Below, one piece after another: positions 17,989-25,263 of a DNA stretch of 64,000 nt. Position 1 is the stretch's first letter. Every line of letters starts with the position of its first letter. The notes under the pieces were generated by a model, which worked only from the letters and a program-made list of their open reading frames with translations, did no database searches and was not told the DNA's origin. Source of the stretch: Oscillospiraceae bacterium (lineage in GTDB: Bacteria; Bacillota; Clostridia; Oscillospirales; Oscillospiraceae); the NCBI GenBank assembly GCA_017434755.1, contig JAFRER010000021.1:62001-126000 (forward strand), given 5' to 3'. The position numbers and the translations under genes were made by a program.

Positions 17989-18936
17989 TCATTCAAGCTG
18001 GTCATTATAGTCAAACCAGCTGTTTTCCAAGTCAAATCTCTCAAGCCAGGCTTCCATCAGATAAAACTCGCAGAGAGAATCATAGTCCTTTTCATCAAAT
18101 GGTGAATGAATGAAATCCGGAAGATCCTCAATATTATCTGCGCCTAAAATAAAGACGTTTTTCGGATTGTATATTTTAAAAGCGGATATGCCCTTCATGT
18201 CGGTAATCAGCTTTTTCTTATACAGCAGTGCTTCGATCGGTCTGATGGTAAGGCCGCTCTGTTCCTCGGAAACCAAATCGATTATTGCTTTTGAAGATGC
18301 TATGTTCTGAAGCACCTCATGGTATTTCAGCAGTGCCTTATACTCAAAATACGGACTGCTCCCCTGTTTGTTATATTGAACGAGATGAAAGTTATATGTT
18401 ATTCCGTTTGCATCGAACACCTGTTTGAGGCTGTAGAGAGTCTCCGATCTGCCCTTATCCTTGCCGACATAGAAAACATCTTTTGGTTCTTTTCTCTCCT
18501 CGTCCGGATCGAGCAGGTTCTCTCTCATATAATACTGGCTGTTGTATCTCAGTCCGTACTTTTTGCAGTCATTGGGATCAAATGACCACAGCTCAGCTCC
18601 TGACAGAACCGCCTTTTCGACCGGAATGGAATTCACGACCGGATTCCAATACCACAGGATCACTCTTTTCCCCGGAGCTCTTTTTTTGATCCATCTGATC
18701 AGTTCCACCGCGTTTCCGGTATCGAAAACAATGATCTCATCTGAGTTTTCGATCTCTTCCGTCCATTTGTTCAGCACCAGTTTTTTGCCGGGCAGCTTAA
18801 ATGAGAGGATCATTTTTCTCAGAAATCTGTTTATGAGGGAATTTGAATAATACAGATCCATATAACTGCAGCAGCTGCATCGTTCCGGGCAGTATGCTGT
18901 TTTTGTTTCTTTATTGATCAAAACGAGTTTTTTCAT
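17989..18936 (-). CDS. Putative GT-B-like glycosyltransferase, relative of 12190-13170
   Basis: A 315-residue soluble protein. Residues 15-45 include a cysteine-rich segment (AYCPERCSCCSYMDL), and the middle holds VFYVGKDKGRSETLYSLKQV, a likely nucleotide-sugar loop. The C-terminal block IIDLVSEEQSGLTIRPIEAL then LYKKKLITDM matches the protein at 12190-13170. Such proteins are often annotated only as polysaccharide biosynthesis proteins. The cysteine cluster near the N-terminus is absent from its relative and might bind a metal. Function is inferred. Confidence 0.6.
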   Translation of the reverse strand: MKKLVLINKETKTAYCPERCSCCSYMDLYYSNSLINRFLRKMILSFKLPGKKLVLNKWTEEIENSDEIIVFDTGNAVELIRWIKKRAPGKRVILWYWNPVVNSIPVEKAVLSGAELWSFDPNDCKKYGLRYNSQYYMRENLLDPDEERKEPKDVFYVGKDKGRSETLYSLKQVFDANGITYNFHLVQYNKQGSSPYFEYKALLKYHEVLQNIASSKAIIDLVSEEQSGLTIRPIEALLYKKKLITDMKGISAFKIYNPKNVFILGADNIEDLPDFIHSPFDEKDYDSLCEFYLMEAWLERFDLENSWFDYNDQLE

Positions 18937-19025
18937 AACATTTTTATCCGGTATTTGTTCTTTATAATCATCTGAAGGCAGAACCGAAGAACATTTTTAC
19001 CGCGCGCAGATATTGTCTCTTCAAA

Positions 19026-20012
19026 TCAGATGAATCTTCTGTCATGTATGATCTTATATCTGTAAGCAAACTTCATCTTCGTTGCGACCAAATACTTGAT
19101 CTTCAGTTTGGGAGGAAAATGCCTGTAACGGATCTGCTTTTTATAGGAGTCGGCATGTTCCCTGATTGAACCGTATTTTGTATTGCCGGTTATCTTCAAC
19201 AGCTCCATTATTATACCGACTCTTATCGAATTGATCACATAATCAGCTTTTAAATAATCATTATTCAGTCCCTCATCATCCAGCATCTCGATCTCTTTCC
19301 CGATGGCATCAAAATATGACAGTTTATCCAGATCAAATCTTCTGTTTACGGCGCTCTCGGGGTTCACTACATAATGATAAAGCCGTGAATCAATATAAGA
19401 ATACCTAACAGACGGATTATTATTAAATATCTCATAACCAAACAATCCGTCTTCGGCAATCGTGATCTCCGGATCAAAAGCCACATGCCTGTCCGGTTCA
19501 TACCAGATCACATTCCGTGAATACAGTCTGTTCCAAACATAACCGGCTATGCTTGGGATGAAATAAGAGTATTCAGGATAACTGCTTTTGTCAAAGGTGA
19601 AATCCGCATGACTGAAAGCGTGCAGAATATTGCCTTGCGGATCTTCATAATACAGGTTGCAGATCGCTATATCACTGCTATCCTCCATTATTCTGCCGAT
19701 CAGCGATCCATACATTTCTTTTTCCAGATAATCATCGGCATCAACAAATGCTATATAATCACCGGCGGCAGCACTCAAGCCTGTGTTCCTTGCGGAAGAA
19801 ACCCCTCCGTTATCCTTATGGATCACCTTAATTCTGCTGTCTCTAGCCATATACTCGTTGCATATGTCCAGAGATCCATCCGTTGAGCCATCATCAACCA
19901 GTATGATCTCCATGTTCGAGTATGTCTGCCCGAGAATGCTGTCAATGCATTTTCTTATTGTACTCCGGGCATTATAAACAGGCACTATCGTGCTTATCAA
20001 CGCTCCGTCCAA
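19026..20012 (-). CDS. GT2 family glycosyltransferase
   Basis: A 328-residue GT2: ISTIVPVYNARSTIRKCIDS, LVDDGSTDGSLDICNEY, GGVSSARNTGL and FVDADDYLEKEMYG. The start is a TTG at 20012, eight bases after AAGGAGAGG. It is the first glycosyltransferase gene of cluster I, read from a likely promoter at 20084-20112. The basic C-terminus ending in KIIHDRRFI could associate with the membrane. Confidence 0.9.
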   Translation of the reverse strand: MDGALISTIVPVYNARSTIRKCIDSILGQTYSNMEIILVDDGSTDGSLDICNEYMARDSRIKVIHKDNGGVSSARNTGLSAAAGDYIAFVDADDYLEKEMYGSLIGRIMEDSSDIAICNLYYEDPQGNILHAFSHADFTFDKSSYPEYSYFIPSIAGYVWNRLYSRNVIWYEPDRHVAFDPEITIAEDGLFGYEIFNNNPSVRYSYIDSRLYHYVVNPESAVNRRFDLDKLSYFDAIGKEIEMLDDEGLNNDYLKADYVINSIRVGIIMELLKITGNTKYGSIREHADSYKKQIRYRHFPPKLKIKYLVATKMKFAYRYKIIHDRRFI

Positions 20013-20083
20013 CTATCCAACCTCTCCTTATATTTCCCGGTATTATGAAATCATTCTACGGAAGACAGCCGCATTAATATAGA

Positions 20084-20112
20084 ATTTTAACATGTTCAAA
20101 TCCCTATAGCAA
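20084..20112 (-). promoter_or_regulatory. Probable promoter of cluster I
   Basis: Minus-strand TTGCTA (20107-20112), 17-base spacer, TAAAAT (20084-20089), about 70 bases before the first glycosyltransferase gene of cluster I. It lies downstream of the terminator of the SH3-like gene, which fits a fresh transcription start here. Confidence 0.5.
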
Positions 20113-20197
20113 GCCACAAGGTTATTTCTGTAATACGAATTGTTCAACGCATAAAAAACTGTTTTGCTCTAATATGCTCTTATAATATGATAAACAA

Positions 20198-20240
20198 AAC
20201 CGGGGCAGGTCATCCATAAAGGATGGCCGTCCCAGCACAG
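20198..20240 (-). terminator. Terminator of the SH3-like gene
   Basis: On the minus strand GGGACGGCCATCC, a TTTAT loop and GGATGACCTGCCC form a long stem with two mismatches and a wobble, followed by GGTTTTGTTT. It lies about 45 bases after the stop at 20283 and separates that gene from cluster I. Confidence 0.6.
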
Positions 20241-20282
20241 TTTTATGAACAGTGATTCAGATGTTAACTACAGATCCGGTAC

Positions 20283-20957
20283 TCACCACGGGTAATCATA
20301 CACCAGTTTTGCGACTTCCACCCATCCGCGCTGTCCGAATTCAGTCCAGACGAAGTACATGTTGTCTCTCCTCGCGATCAAGGTGCACTCTGCCCTCTCC
20401 GAGACCCTCTCGATTACCGACGGATAATCTTTTGCGGGATCATCGTACATATAGATGCAGTTCCCGTATTTTGACTTTACATACATCGTCTCATATTCGG
20501 GAAGATACTCATTTTTGACAGGTCTGCTTATCTTCGATGAAAGTCCTTCCGTATCATGAGGTCCGGGAACATCATAATCATATGCCCGGCTCAGGAGTTC
20601 CTCTCTCATCCAGCCGCCAATGGATGTCCCTTTAACAATACCGAGCGCAAATCCGCTTTGCCGCGCATATACCGTAACAGCTTTTCCTTCATCCGCTCTG
20701 AAAAGCTTGCTGCTGGTTTTGCTTGGCCCGCTGTACACATAGATGCAGTTGCCGTATGTCGACTGGACATAAACCGTTTCAGGCCTGTCCAAAACACTTG
20801 AGCTTTTCGGTTTCTGGACCCTGCTGTCGAACTTTTGCATGATTTCGCTGACACTCATGCCGTAGTACTCGTCGGCATGGGAAACCGGTACTATCGAAAC
20901 AAGCAGCGTCAACACGATGCATAGTGCAAATAGTCTTCGAAATGCTGCTGTTTTCAT
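20283..20957 (-). CDS. Secreted protein with two SH3b-like repeats
   Basis: A 224-residue protein with a signal peptide (basic MKTAAFRR, hydrophobic core to about residue 25, likely cut after SHA at 28). The mature part holds two homologous units: ETVYVQSTYGNCIYVYSGPS...GGWMREELL (about 60-135) and ETMYVKSKYGNCIYMYDDPA...RGWVEVAKL (about 155-220). Both have the spacing of bacterial SH3 domains, which bind peptidoglycan or wall components. No enzymatic domain is seen, so it is a binding module alone. It stands alone between a mobile-element scar and cluster I, with its own terminator. Confidence 0.75.
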   Translation of the reverse strand: MKTAAFRRLFALCIVLTLLVSIVPVSHADEYYGMSVSEIMQKFDSRVQKPKSSSVLDRPETVYVQSTYGNCIYVYSGPSKTSSKLFRADEGKAVTVYARQSGFALGIVKGTSIGGWMREELLSRAYDYDVPGPHDTEGLSSKISRPVKNEYLPEYETMYVKSKYGNCIYMYDDPAKDYPSVIERVSERAECTLIARRDNMYFVWTEFGQRGWVEVAKLVYDYPW

Positions 20958-21076
20958 GGTGTTCTACTTTTACTGCGTATTAATTCGGACTGTTGCCGGC
21001 TTATGCTGCTTTCATTCACCGATCCGCATATCGATTACAGTTAATATTTTATATCTAATTAACCGGAATAGCAACT

Positions 21077-21102
21077 AAAAAAGCTCTCTAAATGAGGGCT
21101 TT
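21077..21102 (-). terminator. Minus-strand hairpin terminator
   Basis: Minus-strand AAAGCCCTC, loop ATTTA, GAGAGCTTT followed by TTT: a 9-bp stem with one wobble and a T run. It would stop minus-strand transcription coming from the IS66 scar before the SH3-like gene. Confidence 0.55.
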
Positions 21103-21160
21103 GGGGTATTAGTAAAATGTTTCGTTTCGAACTGTAGTTTGTATGCGAGAATAACAAAAC

Positions 21161-21190
21161 AAAAAAGCACTCTGACGGGGTGCTTTTTTG
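21161..21190. terminator. Bidirectional hairpin terminator
   Basis: A perfect 10-bp stem AAAAAAGCAC / GTGCTTTTTT around a 9-base loop, with T runs on both strands. With the hairpin at 21077 it insulates the SH3-like gene from the mobile-element region to the right. Confidence 0.6.
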
Positions 21191-21522
21191 TTTGCGTTAG
21201 GACACCAGTAATCATACAATTCGGCGTTTCTTACCTCCAAACGGAGGTGGGTGCAAGGGGGTTCAGATTATGTAAACCATCCACCCCGGTAAATAATTAT
21301 CAAAATACATCCAGTTGAACGTAGACAAAAAGAACCAGTTTGATAAAATGACAGCCATGACCGGCTTAGCCGCCGTCCTTGACATGCGTTCCGTATTCTG
21401 CTAATAAATATGATAAGGGAGACCGGTAAGCTGCCCTCCCGGTCAAATAATATTTGCCCTGTTTTACACTGGCGTTGGACTTTACACAAAATCTGAGATA
21501 TTATCACAATTCGCCAACCATT
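21191..21522. other. Non-coding scar next to the IS66 fragment
   Basis: No credible gene is seen. The stretch near 21415-21480 (GTAAGCTGCCCTCCCGG and ACACTGGCGTTGGAC) resembles the kind of end sequence found in IS66 elements, but I cannot pair it with a matching partner, so it is noted only as a likely element remnant. A minus-strand reading frame at 21268-21507 has no recognisable domain and looks like chance. Confidence 0.35.
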
Positions 21523-21720
21523 TTATTCCCGGTAATCGGTAATCGTTGCAGATCCCCTGATTTTGTCGTTACGGCGTCCGCAGAACAGAAATAATGTGTC
21601 ATCGAAGATATCCAATTTAAACTGCTTCTGGAAAAAACCTGCCATGCCATCGATACCACGCCTTAAATCCGGTAAGCCACATGTCAGATAATCTTCCCAG
21701 GTGATAAACCTTATCTTCAA
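21523..21720 (-). pseudogene. IS66-family accessory protein TnpB (Orf2) fragment
   Basis: The 65-residue product contains GLPDLRRGIDGMAGFFQKQF and then FDDTLFLFCGRRNDKIRG, matching the N-terminal half of IS66 Orf2/TnpB (family pattern TDLRKGIDGLA...NSLFLFCGRRxDRIK). The family protein is about 115 residues and continues with a WEGDGF block, which is missing; the frame here runs into unrelated sequence and stops. No IS66 transposase gene is nearby, so this is a dead remnant. Confidence 0.8.
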
Positions 21721-21795
21721 TGCCCGGCAGATTGCGACTATTATCCGTTTATCTGCAACTGTTAATGAATACTTTTTTTAGGAGGTCTCTTTATT

Positions 21796-22905
21796 ATGAA
21801 AGTATTATTCGTCAACGTTGGCCCTATACAGGATAGGCGTACATGGTCAGGCACTCCATATAGCCTGTATCAAGAATTGTGTAAGTATTATGAGATTGAG
21901 GAATTGGTTTTTGAGGAAACCTTCTCCGATAAACTCTATACTGAGGCGAGAAGATGTATATTGAAAGAAAATGGTTTGTATTTTTTATCCAGAATGTTTG
22001 CAAAAAGAACATCGAAGGAGTTAAGTGATAAGCTCAATACAAACACATATGACGCCGCATTCGTTATTGGTTGTGCATGCCTCGCTTATGTGAGAACCGA
22101 CGTACCGATTGTTTATTTTACAGACACTGTGTTCTCAGCGATGGTTAATTATTACTGGTACAATATGTCGGAGAGGGAAATCAGAGAGTACAATGAAACG
22201 CAGAAATTAGCGCTTCAAAATGCGGATATTACGATCGTCACGTCGAAGTGGGCAAAGGATGCTGCTGTTTACGACTATCATATTGAAGAAAGTAAAATTA
22301 AAGTCCATCACTTTGGATCCAACATTGAAGTAACAAATGTGAGACATCTTCCGCATGATGATTTTAATATTCTGTTCGTCGGTGCGGATCTTAAAAGAAA
22401 AGGCATTGATCTCGCGCTGGAGTGCGTTCACATTCTCAACCAAAAAGATAGCTCATGCCATTATGTGCTTCATGTTGTGGGAGGCACGCCAGAACAAGAG
22501 GTCGACAACAACGAAGTCAAAGTCTATGGCTTTATTAACAGAAACATGGATGCAGAGCGGCAGAAATTAGACTATTTAAGAGAGACTAGTGACTTGTTCC
22601 TTTTGCCTACGCGGGCTGAATGCGCTGGTATTGTTTTCTGCGAAGCTGCGGCCTATGGTCTGCCGTCAATCTCGTTCGACACAGGTGGGGTCTCTGATTA
22701 TATCCTTGACGGGGAAACCGGCTTTTTGATGAAAACAGATGCTACCGCCAACGACTTTGCTGATAAGGTGTTGGAGATTGCTCATAATAAAAAATTACTG
22801 GAAAGTATGAAAAAAAATGCCAGAGAACTGTATAAGAAGGATTTGAACTGGACTCAGTTGGGCTTATCAATTAAGTCGGAAATTGAAGTAATTACGGCAG
22901 TGTGA
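21796..22905 (+). CDS. GT4 family glycosyltransferase in a mobile-element scar
   Basis: An intact 369-residue GT-B enzyme. The N-terminal half has SGTPYSLYQELCKYY; the C-terminal half has FVGADLKRKGIDLALECVHI and the GT4 donor-binding block TRAECAGIVFCEAAAYGLPS, with the E-x7-E pair, followed by TGGVSDYILDGETGFL. It would transfer a sugar with retention of configuration. AGGAGGT lies nine bases before the ATG. The gene is on the plus strand, against the surrounding clusters, is visibly more AT-rich, and is flanked by IS66 and IS256 remnants, all pointing to acquisition by transfer. Confidence 0.9.
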   Translation: MKVLFVNVGPIQDRRTWSGTPYSLYQELCKYYEIEELVFEETFSDKLYTEARRCILKENGLYFLSRMFAKRTSKELSDKLNTNTYDAAFVIGCACLAYVRTDVPIVYFTDTVFSAMVNYYWYNMSEREIREYNETQKLALQNADITIVTSKWAKDAAVYDYHIEESKIKVHHFGSNIEVTNVRHLPHDDFNILFVGADLKRKGIDLALECVHILNQKDSSCHYVLHVVGGTPEQEVDNNEVKVYGFINRNMDAERQKLDYLRETSDLFLLPTRAECAGIVFCEAAAYGLPSISFDTGGVSDYILDGETGFLMKTDATANDFADKVLEIAHNKKLLESMKKNARELYKKDLNWTQLGLSIKSEIEVITAV

Positions 22906-23068
22906 AATCATTTCCATTTCTGTGAGTTGATCAGAATTGGAAGGGTCTAAACGGCAGGCTCTGCCGTTCAGCACTTATCTACATTTCTGCCAGAAACCTC
23001 GGGTATGTCAAGGACGCCCGCAAGGCGGGCGAGCATTTCACTCTTGACGTACACGACCGTTTCTGGTA
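22906..23068. other. Spacer with a perfect hairpin after the GT4 gene
   Basis: An 8-bp perfect stem AACGGCAG / CTGCCGTT with a 3-base loop lies at 22950-22968, 45 bases after the GT4 stop. It lacks a following T run, so it may be a poor terminator or part of an insertion-sequence end. The rest holds no gene. Confidence 0.4.
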
Positions 23069-23510
23069 TCAGTCTGGCAGCCGGCCAGCATACATGATGG
23101 CCAATTCACCATAGACGTTACCTCAGTTTTGAATCGGCATATTCCATTTATTTATCTTCAAAAGCGGAGAGATATAGGGCTTTCAACAAAGCTGTGTCGC
23201 TGGGGAAGACACTTCTCTGACTGTTCAGACGGCAGCAGGTTGAGTTCAAACTCTCAATTGCATTTGTCGTGTAGATTTCGGGATGGACATCTGACGAAAT
23301 CTTAAAGATGGGGCTAATGGCATCCCAGTTGTCGTACTAGCGTTTCATTGCTCGCGGATATTTCTCTTTCTAGGTTGCTGGAACTTCGTCCAGAGCTTTC
23401 CGTCCTTCCATCTCAGACGGAGCATTGTAAATGGTCTTCAGGTTCTTTTTGAATGTTTTTCTGTCTTTATCTGAGACGTATTTCAGCTTGTTGCGAACCT
23501 GGAGAACAAG
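23069..23510 (-). pseudogene. Decayed IS256-family (mutator-type) transposase, C-terminal part
   Basis: Conceptual translation gives VRNKLKYVSDKDRKTFKKNL, then YPRAMKR, DNWDAISPIFKISSDV, IYTTNAIESLNSTCCRLN, QRSVFPSDTALLKALYLS and, after a frameshift, VYGELAIMYAGRLPD. This is the IS256 C-terminus with the conserved NAIESLN block. Three in-frame stops (TAG at 23370-23372 and 23337-23339, TAA at 23148-23150) fall where the family has tryptophan. The N-terminal two thirds are absent, so the copy is inactive. Confidence 0.88.
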
Positions 23511-23663
23511 GCATGGAATAGGCCTTTATGCATATCTTCCCGACGGTAAATCATATGATCTTGGCCTTCCAGAATCATTCAGACATACAGTGTGGGAATA
23601 TACCTTAAATGATGGTGCCTCATTAGTACACGTATTCTAAAGTTGAGAGAAATATGTATATCT
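23511..23663 (+). other. Orphan C-terminal gene fragment, unrecognised
   Basis: The junction at about 23511 abruptly ends IS256 homology. The plus strand then reads GLYAYLPDGKSYDLGLPESF and on to a TAA at 23638-23640. This looks like the tail of a gene cut by the insertion, but I do not recognise it, and it could be chance. Confidence 0.3.
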
Positions 23664-23819
23664 ATGCTCTTGTACAATCAGATGGACGCTGTCAGTGTCT
23701 CAAAGCGGTTGGGACATGCTCAACCGTCTACAACCGCCAATATCTATGCTCATGTCATTGAAGAGGTGGACAAGAGGAATGCTGACATTTTGGCGAATAT
23801 TTTCCTCAAAAACGAATGA
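23664..23819 (+). pseudogene. Tyrosine recombinase (integrase) C-terminal fragment
   Basis: A 51-residue tail with SVSKRLGHAQPSTTANIYAH followed by VIEEVDKRNADILANIF. This is the end of a phage/ICE-type tyrosine integrase, including the LGH motif and the Tyr nucleophile in the IYAH context. The rest of the enzyme is missing. It points toward the 3' end of tRNA-Gln 190 bases away, the usual arrangement of an integrase with its tRNA attachment site, so it marks an old integrated element. Confidence 0.85.
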
Positions 23820-23833
23820 TTATCTGAATATAG

Positions 23834-23866
23834 AAAGAGGCTGAAACCGTACATTTCAGCCTCTTT
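23834..23866 (+). terminator. Terminator of the integrase fragment
   Basis: AAAGAGGCTGAAA, a 7-base loop, then TTTCAGCCTCTTTT: a perfect stem of at least 10 bp with a T run, 15 bases after the integrase stop. It works on either strand. Confidence 0.75.
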
Positions 23867-23972
23867 TGGTTCTACAGGAAGAATACGAGATAAAGACAGC
23901 TTTTCGAAGCGAGTTGAATTATTGTTGAATTATCGCCTTTTCACGGGGATGGAACATGCTCAAAAAATGAAG

Positions 23973-24007
23973 AAAAGAGGTCGATTCGTTAAGAATCAGC
24001 CTCTTTT
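23973..24007 (-). terminator. Terminator of tRNA-Gln
   Basis: On the minus strand AAAGAGGCTGATTC, a short loop and GAATCGACCTCTTTTC form a stem with a T run immediately after the tRNA 3' end. Confidence 0.7.
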
Positions 24008-24009
24008 AG

Positions 24010-24083
24010 TGGCAGCGGGAGAAGGATTCGAACCCTCACATACGGAGTCAGAGTCCGCTGTGCTACCTTTACACAATCCCGCT
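24010..24083 (-). tRNA. tRNA-Gln (anticodon CUG)
   Basis: The minus strand folds as a complete cloverleaf: acceptor AGCGGGA pairs with TCCCGCT, the discriminator is G and CCA is encoded. The D arm contains GTAAAGGTAGCAC, the anticodon stem GCGGA/TCCGT encloses CTCTGAC with CTG at the anticodon, and the T loop is TTCGAAT. The CUG anticodon reads CAG glutamine codons. The gene is followed by its own terminator and faces an integrase remnant, so its 3' end is a candidate attachment site. Confidence 0.9.
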
Positions 24084-24120
24084 AAAGGCATAGATTATTA
24101 TACGCAGATTCAGCACAATG

Positions 24121-25263
24121 TCAAGGATTATTTGCCGCTTTCGCTGCCTCATAATAATAGTTGACAAGCAGATCCACGCATGCTCCGTAGCTTTTCAGCC
24201 CGAGATCCTGATCATAGCTGTAGAGGAAACTCTCGTACACGGTATTGCTGGCTTTCTGCACCGGAGTTTCAAAACGCTGCCAGTATTCCCTGTTCGCTTT
24301 CAAATCGGTGAGGACTTTTTCGTTCAGCCCCGAATAGATCTCCTTCCAGCTTTCATTATCGGCATCGTACAGGGCATTGCCGAGGTGGGTATAGGCAAGC
24401 ACGGCCGCGGAATAAACATAGTCTGGATCCCCGTATTCGAGAGATGCGAGCACCGCGACAAAATTTGCCTCCTGCTCCTTGGCCACTCCTCTCTGGTGGG
24501 CCAGTTCGTGGGCCACGGTAGACGCAAAATATGCCGAGGGCGTTTCTGTATTTACATTGGCCTCAGCAGTGAACGGGAAGAAAAAGCCCGTAAAATCCAC
24601 ATAGCTCATTATCCTTGAGCATATCACACCTTTTGCTTTTACCTCAGGCCCTTCAAGGCAGGGATGGTCCTTCTCTATCTTCCCGTATACTTCGTCGGAT
24701 CTTGAAAGAACTGCTTTATAATCGACAGAGTAGATGCCACCTGCGTCTCTTGTCACCTTTGAGGAATACTCATTTGCCATATCCGCAAAGTATTCCGTTA
24801 CTTCCGCAAGCTCTTCAACGGATACCTTTTCATTTTTCAGTCCGCTGACGGTTATGAAATCATCGCCGTAGTAATAAACTCCCCAAAGCATGCAGAAACC
24901 GGCATAAATCATGAGGCCGGCGGTCACAAAGGATATAAGGGTCCTGTACAGGCGCTTGAGCCTTTCCGGCTTTCTGATCAGAGAAACGATCTGAAGAATA
25001 AGATACACTATGGCAAGGATGACGAGTAATGCTATCAGCAGTTCCGCCACGGAAAAGGGAACGTGCGATGTCCATACGGAGAGAGTTTTGTGGATCGGTC
25101 GGATAACATGATTTGAGATCCATATCATCTGCAGTCTGCCGGATCTTGTCAGCAGATGGAGCAGGATGATGAGCGCACTAAGAATAACAAGAATATGTCT
25201 GACAGGACATATCTTCAGGAAGGAAGATATGCCTCCTTTTTTGTCATCCTGCATTAGGATCAC
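24121..25263 (-). CDS. DUF3810-type membrane protein with HExxH zinc motif
   Basis: A 380-residue protein with three predicted transmembrane helices in residues about 20-130 and a C-terminal domain carrying VAHELAHQRGVAKEQEANF. The HELAH zinc motif with a downstream Glu is that of a metallopeptidase, as in DUF3810 family proteins of Firmicutes and Bacteroidetes. Its substrate is unknown. The start lies inside the end of the LCP gene (20-base overlap), so the two are co-translated; a role in envelope maintenance with the LCP ligase is an inference. Confidence 0.85.
   Translation of the reverse strand: MILMQDDKKGGISSFLKICPVRHILVILSALIILLHLLTRSGRLQMIWISNHVIRPIHKTLSVWTSHVPFSVAELLIALLVILAIVYLILQIVSLIRKPERLKRLYRTLISFVTAGLMIYAGFCMLWGVYYYGDDFITVSGLKNEKVSVEELAEVTEYFADMANEYSSKVTRDAGGIYSVDYKAVLSRSDEVYGKIEKDHPCLEGPEVKAKGVICSRIMSYVDFTGFFFPFTAEANVNTETPSAYFASTVAHELAHQRGVAKEQEANFVAVLASLEYGDPDYVYSAAVLAYTHLGNALYDADNESWKEIYSGLNEKVLTDLKANREYWQRFETPVQKASNTVYESFLYSYDQDLGLKSYGACVDLLVNYYYEAAKAANNP

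Noticed and set aside
21268-21507. A 79-codon minus-strand frame beside the IS66 fragment
   Set aside because: No similarity to IS66 proteins is visible after the fragment ends and there is no ribosome binding site.
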